The notes under the pieces: generated by a model
What the model saw: only the letters and a program-made list of their open reading frames with translations
Databases searched by the model: none
What the model was told of the DNA's origin: nothing
From: DASSUW01 sp963849695
GTDB lineage: Bacteria; Actinomycetota; Thermoleophilia; Solirubrobacterales; Solirubrobacteraceae
DNA: 64,000 nucleotides
Direction: 5' to 3'
NCBI GenBank assembly: GCA_963849695.1
Contig: CAWKIT010000004.1
Span: 78,033 to 142,032, forward strand
Program-made: the position numbers and the translations under genes
Part shown: piece by piece, positions 61,858 to 64,000 of the stretch
Layout of the letters: each line of letters opens with the position of its first letter
Position numbering within the stretch: the stretch's first letter is position 1

Positions 61858-63048
61858 GGCTGCCGCTCCTCGCCGAACACGCGCTCCACGGCCTCGGGAT
61901 CGCCGGTGCCGTTCGTCTGCCCTGGCGTCCGCCCTGGGGCGGACTCGGCAGCGTCGTCGGCATAGTCCGCCCCCCTATAGGGCGGACGGGCGGACTCTGC
62001 CCCGCCCGGCGGGGGCGGACCTGGGGCGGACGGGGCGGACTCGGGTCGGAAGTAGTGGCGCGGACGCCCCGGCTTGCCCTCGCCGTAGAAGTCCACGAGG
62101 CCGCTGTCGACGGCGTCGGCGAGCGGCTTGTGGAACTTGCGCCGATCCACTCCCAGCGCCTGAGCGAGGTCGTCCTGGGTGATGCCAGGCGGCCCGAGCG
62201 GAAGCGCATCGAGCATCCGGCGGGCCAGGCTCGCGTCGCTGCTGCTGGCGCGGTCATCGGCCTCGCCGTGGACGGCCCAGCCGCCGGTGGCGCGATCCCA
62301 CGACACAACCAGCACCGCCGGGGCCTCGTGGCGACCCTCGGTGACGATGCGCCGGTAGTGCGCCGGAGCGCCCTCGCCGACGCGCTCGTACTCAAGCGAC
62401 ATGTCGACGTTGGCGAGGATCGACCCGGCCCCCGGATCGCGTCGCCGCCCTCGCCGCCCGCCTTGCGCTGATGGTGGCCGTCGAGCACCGCAGCGCCAGT
62501 GCGCAGCAGCCCCGCCTGCGCGGCCATCACCGTCTGCATCGTGCTCGGGTCCTTCTCCTGCTCGGCGCGCAGGCCCGCCCAGTGCGCCAGCGTGTCGATC
62601 ACCACGAGCACCGCGCCGGTTGCCTGGACGTGCGCCGCGGCCGCCTCCAGCAGGTCGGCCCATGTCGGCAGCGGCCAGAGGTCCTCACGGGTCATTAGCG
62701 AGTAGCGCTCGCTCGCGTAGCGCCGGAGCGCCAGCGTGCGGTTCTCCTCGGTGATGACCACCACGTCGCCGGTGACGACCGGCCAGCCCAGGAAGGCGTC
62801 GGCGTCACTGACGATCGCACCGGTGATGCCCTCGATCAGCGTCGACTTGCCGACCTTCGGCTTGCCCGAGAGCAGCGCCAGTTCCTTCTCGGCCAGCCAC
62901 GGCCCCCACACAGTCCGCGGGTCTCGCTGGCACCGAGCGCCCGTAGCTCGGACGGGCGGCGGAACACGATCCCCTTGCCTTCGGCTCGGTGCTCGTTCAG
63001 CCACGCCAGGTAGTCGTCGAAGCTGTCGAAGTCCTCGGGCGACTTCAC
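61854..63048 (-). CDS. RepA-like AAA ATPase (two frameshifts)
   Basis: About 398 residues when one missing base near 62925 and one in the C run 62429-62433 are restored. The start GTG gives KSPEDFDSFDDYLAWLNEHR. The ATPase core has Walker A LLSGKPKVGKSTLIEG, ITEENRTLALRR and Walker B VLVVIDTLAHW, then HHQRKAGGEGGDAIRG, the RepA/AAA_25 hexameric-helicase pattern. A winged-helix-like end (PGITQDDLAQALGVDRRKFH) and a disordered Pro-rich tail follow. It would unwind DNA for element replication. It could instead be a pseudogene if the shifts are real. Confidence 0.7.
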
Positions 63049-63447
63049 GGGACCGGCTCCGTGGTCCCAAAGATGCCCAGCACCGCGTCGCAGAGCAGCG
63101 GTGCCCCGGTGAGGGAAACCGCTGCCCGGCGCTGCTCGTGCTCGGCGTCGAGGTCGAGCGCGACCTCAAGCTGGCGATCGAGTAGCGCGTGTCCCCGGAG
63201 CGCGACGCCGTCGATCGGACGGCGGCCCCAGAGGCCCTCGTGGTGGAGGTTGGTCGTCCGAGGGCGGAGTGGCTCCGTCTTGCGCCGGGGTGCTCCTCGC
63301 CCGCGGCTGGCGCGTGCTCGTGCGCTTCGGTGCTGGCGGGCGCTTGGCCGGGGTGTCGAGGAGGTCGCGCTGGCGGTTCAGGAACCCCACCACGGCCCCG
63401 TGCCAGTCCTCGTGTGCGGTCGCCTTGACGACGGCCCGCTCTTGCAT
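63045..63447 (-). CDS. Unknown protein upstream of the AAA gene (one frameshift)
   Basis: About 133 residues from MQERAVVKATAHEDWHG. The uninterrupted frame ends after 93 residues, but a single-base shift near 63240-63260 leads to HEGLWGRRPIDGVALRGH and LLDRQLEVALDLDAEHEQRR. This frame ends exactly at a TGA overlapping the AAA gene start. An AGGAGGA ribosome site precedes the ATG. No function is recognised. Confidence 0.5.
63049..63068. repeat. GGGACC-N8-GGTCCC palindrome 3
   Basis: GGGACC and GGTCCC flank eight bases, lying immediately upstream of the AAA gene start codon. This is the third copy of a motif seen only in the element. Confidence 0.55.
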
Positions 63448-63655
63448 CTGCTCGTCCTCCTGAGAGGGGTTGGTGAACAAAGGCCGGACGCTAACGGCCT
63501 CAGAAAAACGAAACCGCGCAGTTGCCCGTCGGACGCGGGAACAGGGGGGGCGTCTGCCTCTGCTCGGGCCGGAACTTGCCCTGAGCGCCCGCCTCAGTGC
63601 GGGCGTTCGCGGTTCTCCACCAATCCGGTCGAAGATGGTCTTGTGACGCGGTCGA

Positions 63656-64000
63656 TCACGCAGCGGTGAGCGCGCGCTCGGCCAGGTGGTAGCGGTCGCC
63701 GGTGCGCTCGATCTCGCCGGAAGACCACCAGCCGCCCGAGCGTTCGGCGGCAACTAAAGTGGTCCAGTCCCAGGCGGTCGCGGATCGTCGCCATGGACAA
63801 GCCCGGCTCGGCCTCGATCAAGGCCATGATGCGCGCCCGCTGTCCCGGCCGCGCCGGAGCCGCCAGGTGCTGATGCTCGGGTGCCTCGGAGGCCAGCAGC
63901 GCGCTCACCAGTGGCGCGAGCGCGGTCACGCTGCGCAGCGAGCGCGGCGCGGGGTCGCCGTAGTAGCTCGCCTCCCATGCCGCCCTCGTCGACTCCAAGG
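63656..64000 (-). CDS. Winged-helix-containing protein, 5' truncated by window end (one frameshift)
   Basis: The gene enters from beyond the right edge. RARIMALIEAEPGLSMATIRDR looks like a winged-helix DNA-binding segment. One extra base near 63720 must be dropped to continue as SGEIERTGDRYHLAERALTA and stop at 63656. The 208 bases between it and the next gene show a ribosome site at the far end but nothing else. It may be the end of a replication or primase protein, which is only a guess. Confidence 0.45.

Overview
The window reads as a high-GC chromosomal segment of an actinobacterium, with densely overlapping genes. A Thermoleophilia/Solirubrobacterales-type soil bacterium is my inference from three things: a high-affinity-type [NiFe] hydrogenase locus carrying actinobacterial DUF families, a 14-subunit Nuo complex, and a Liv transporter cluster tied to acyl-CoA metabolism. 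No rRNA gene is present to fix the taxonomy. Thirteen single-base frameshifts interrupt otherwise well-conserved genes (nuoL twice, nuoD, hypF twice, queA-like, the SIS gene, livG and five positions in the right-hand element). They look mainly like sequence indels rather than biology, so those genes are annotated across the shifts.

Layout. 1-5.2 kb: the end of a membrane transglutaminase gene (+), a 159-bp inverted-repeat element, a tandem ThyX-family gene (-) and a Flp-pilin-like fusion (-). 5.3-11.2 kb: nuoJKLMN (-). 11.3-26 kb: one continuous plus-strand run of 19 overlapping genes holding hypC, a second hypC-like gene, hypDEA, hydrogenase small and large subunits (group 1h-like), a NifU-like protein, DUF5947, DUF6084 and other unknown accessory proteins, a maturation protease, a 33-residue microprotein, hypB, a tandem SIS protein, hypF and a nickel permease. 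26-34 kb: AIM24, a two-component pair, SDR, queA-like, quinone reductase and a large LuxR regulator. 34-42.8 kb: nuoABCDEFGHI (-). The Nuo operon is therefore split between nuoI and nuoJ by about 22.8 kb that contains the whole hydrogenase system. 42.9-46.3 kb: flavin reductase, a blue-copper lipoprotein facing a cytochrome c lipoprotein, serS and small proteins. 46.4-55 kb: livF, a livG fused to a long-chain acyl-CoA synthetase, livHMK and an acyl-CoA dehydrogenase. 55-57.2 kb: small membrane proteins, a thioesterase and a GYD protein.

From about 57.4 kb to the right end lies an integrated element. The 3' part of a tRNA-Ser(UGA) gene marks the attachment site. Next come a HEPN-like protein, a tyrosine integrase, and a minus-strand operon encoding a Toprim/TopoVI-A-like protein, an excisionase-like HTH protein, a zinc-finger protein and a RepA-like AAA ATPase. 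The far end is outside the window.

How it fits together (inference). The hydrogenase would take electrons from trace H2 and pass them to the respiratory chain that the surrounding nuo genes build, with Hyp proteins and the nickel permease making the NiFe centre. The Liv-ligase-dehydrogenase block looks like uptake and activation of a branched or acyl substrate. Three families of short palindromes are scattered through the window. One, a double hairpin with compensatory changes, sits inside coding sequence, including the exact junction of the livG-ligase fusion.
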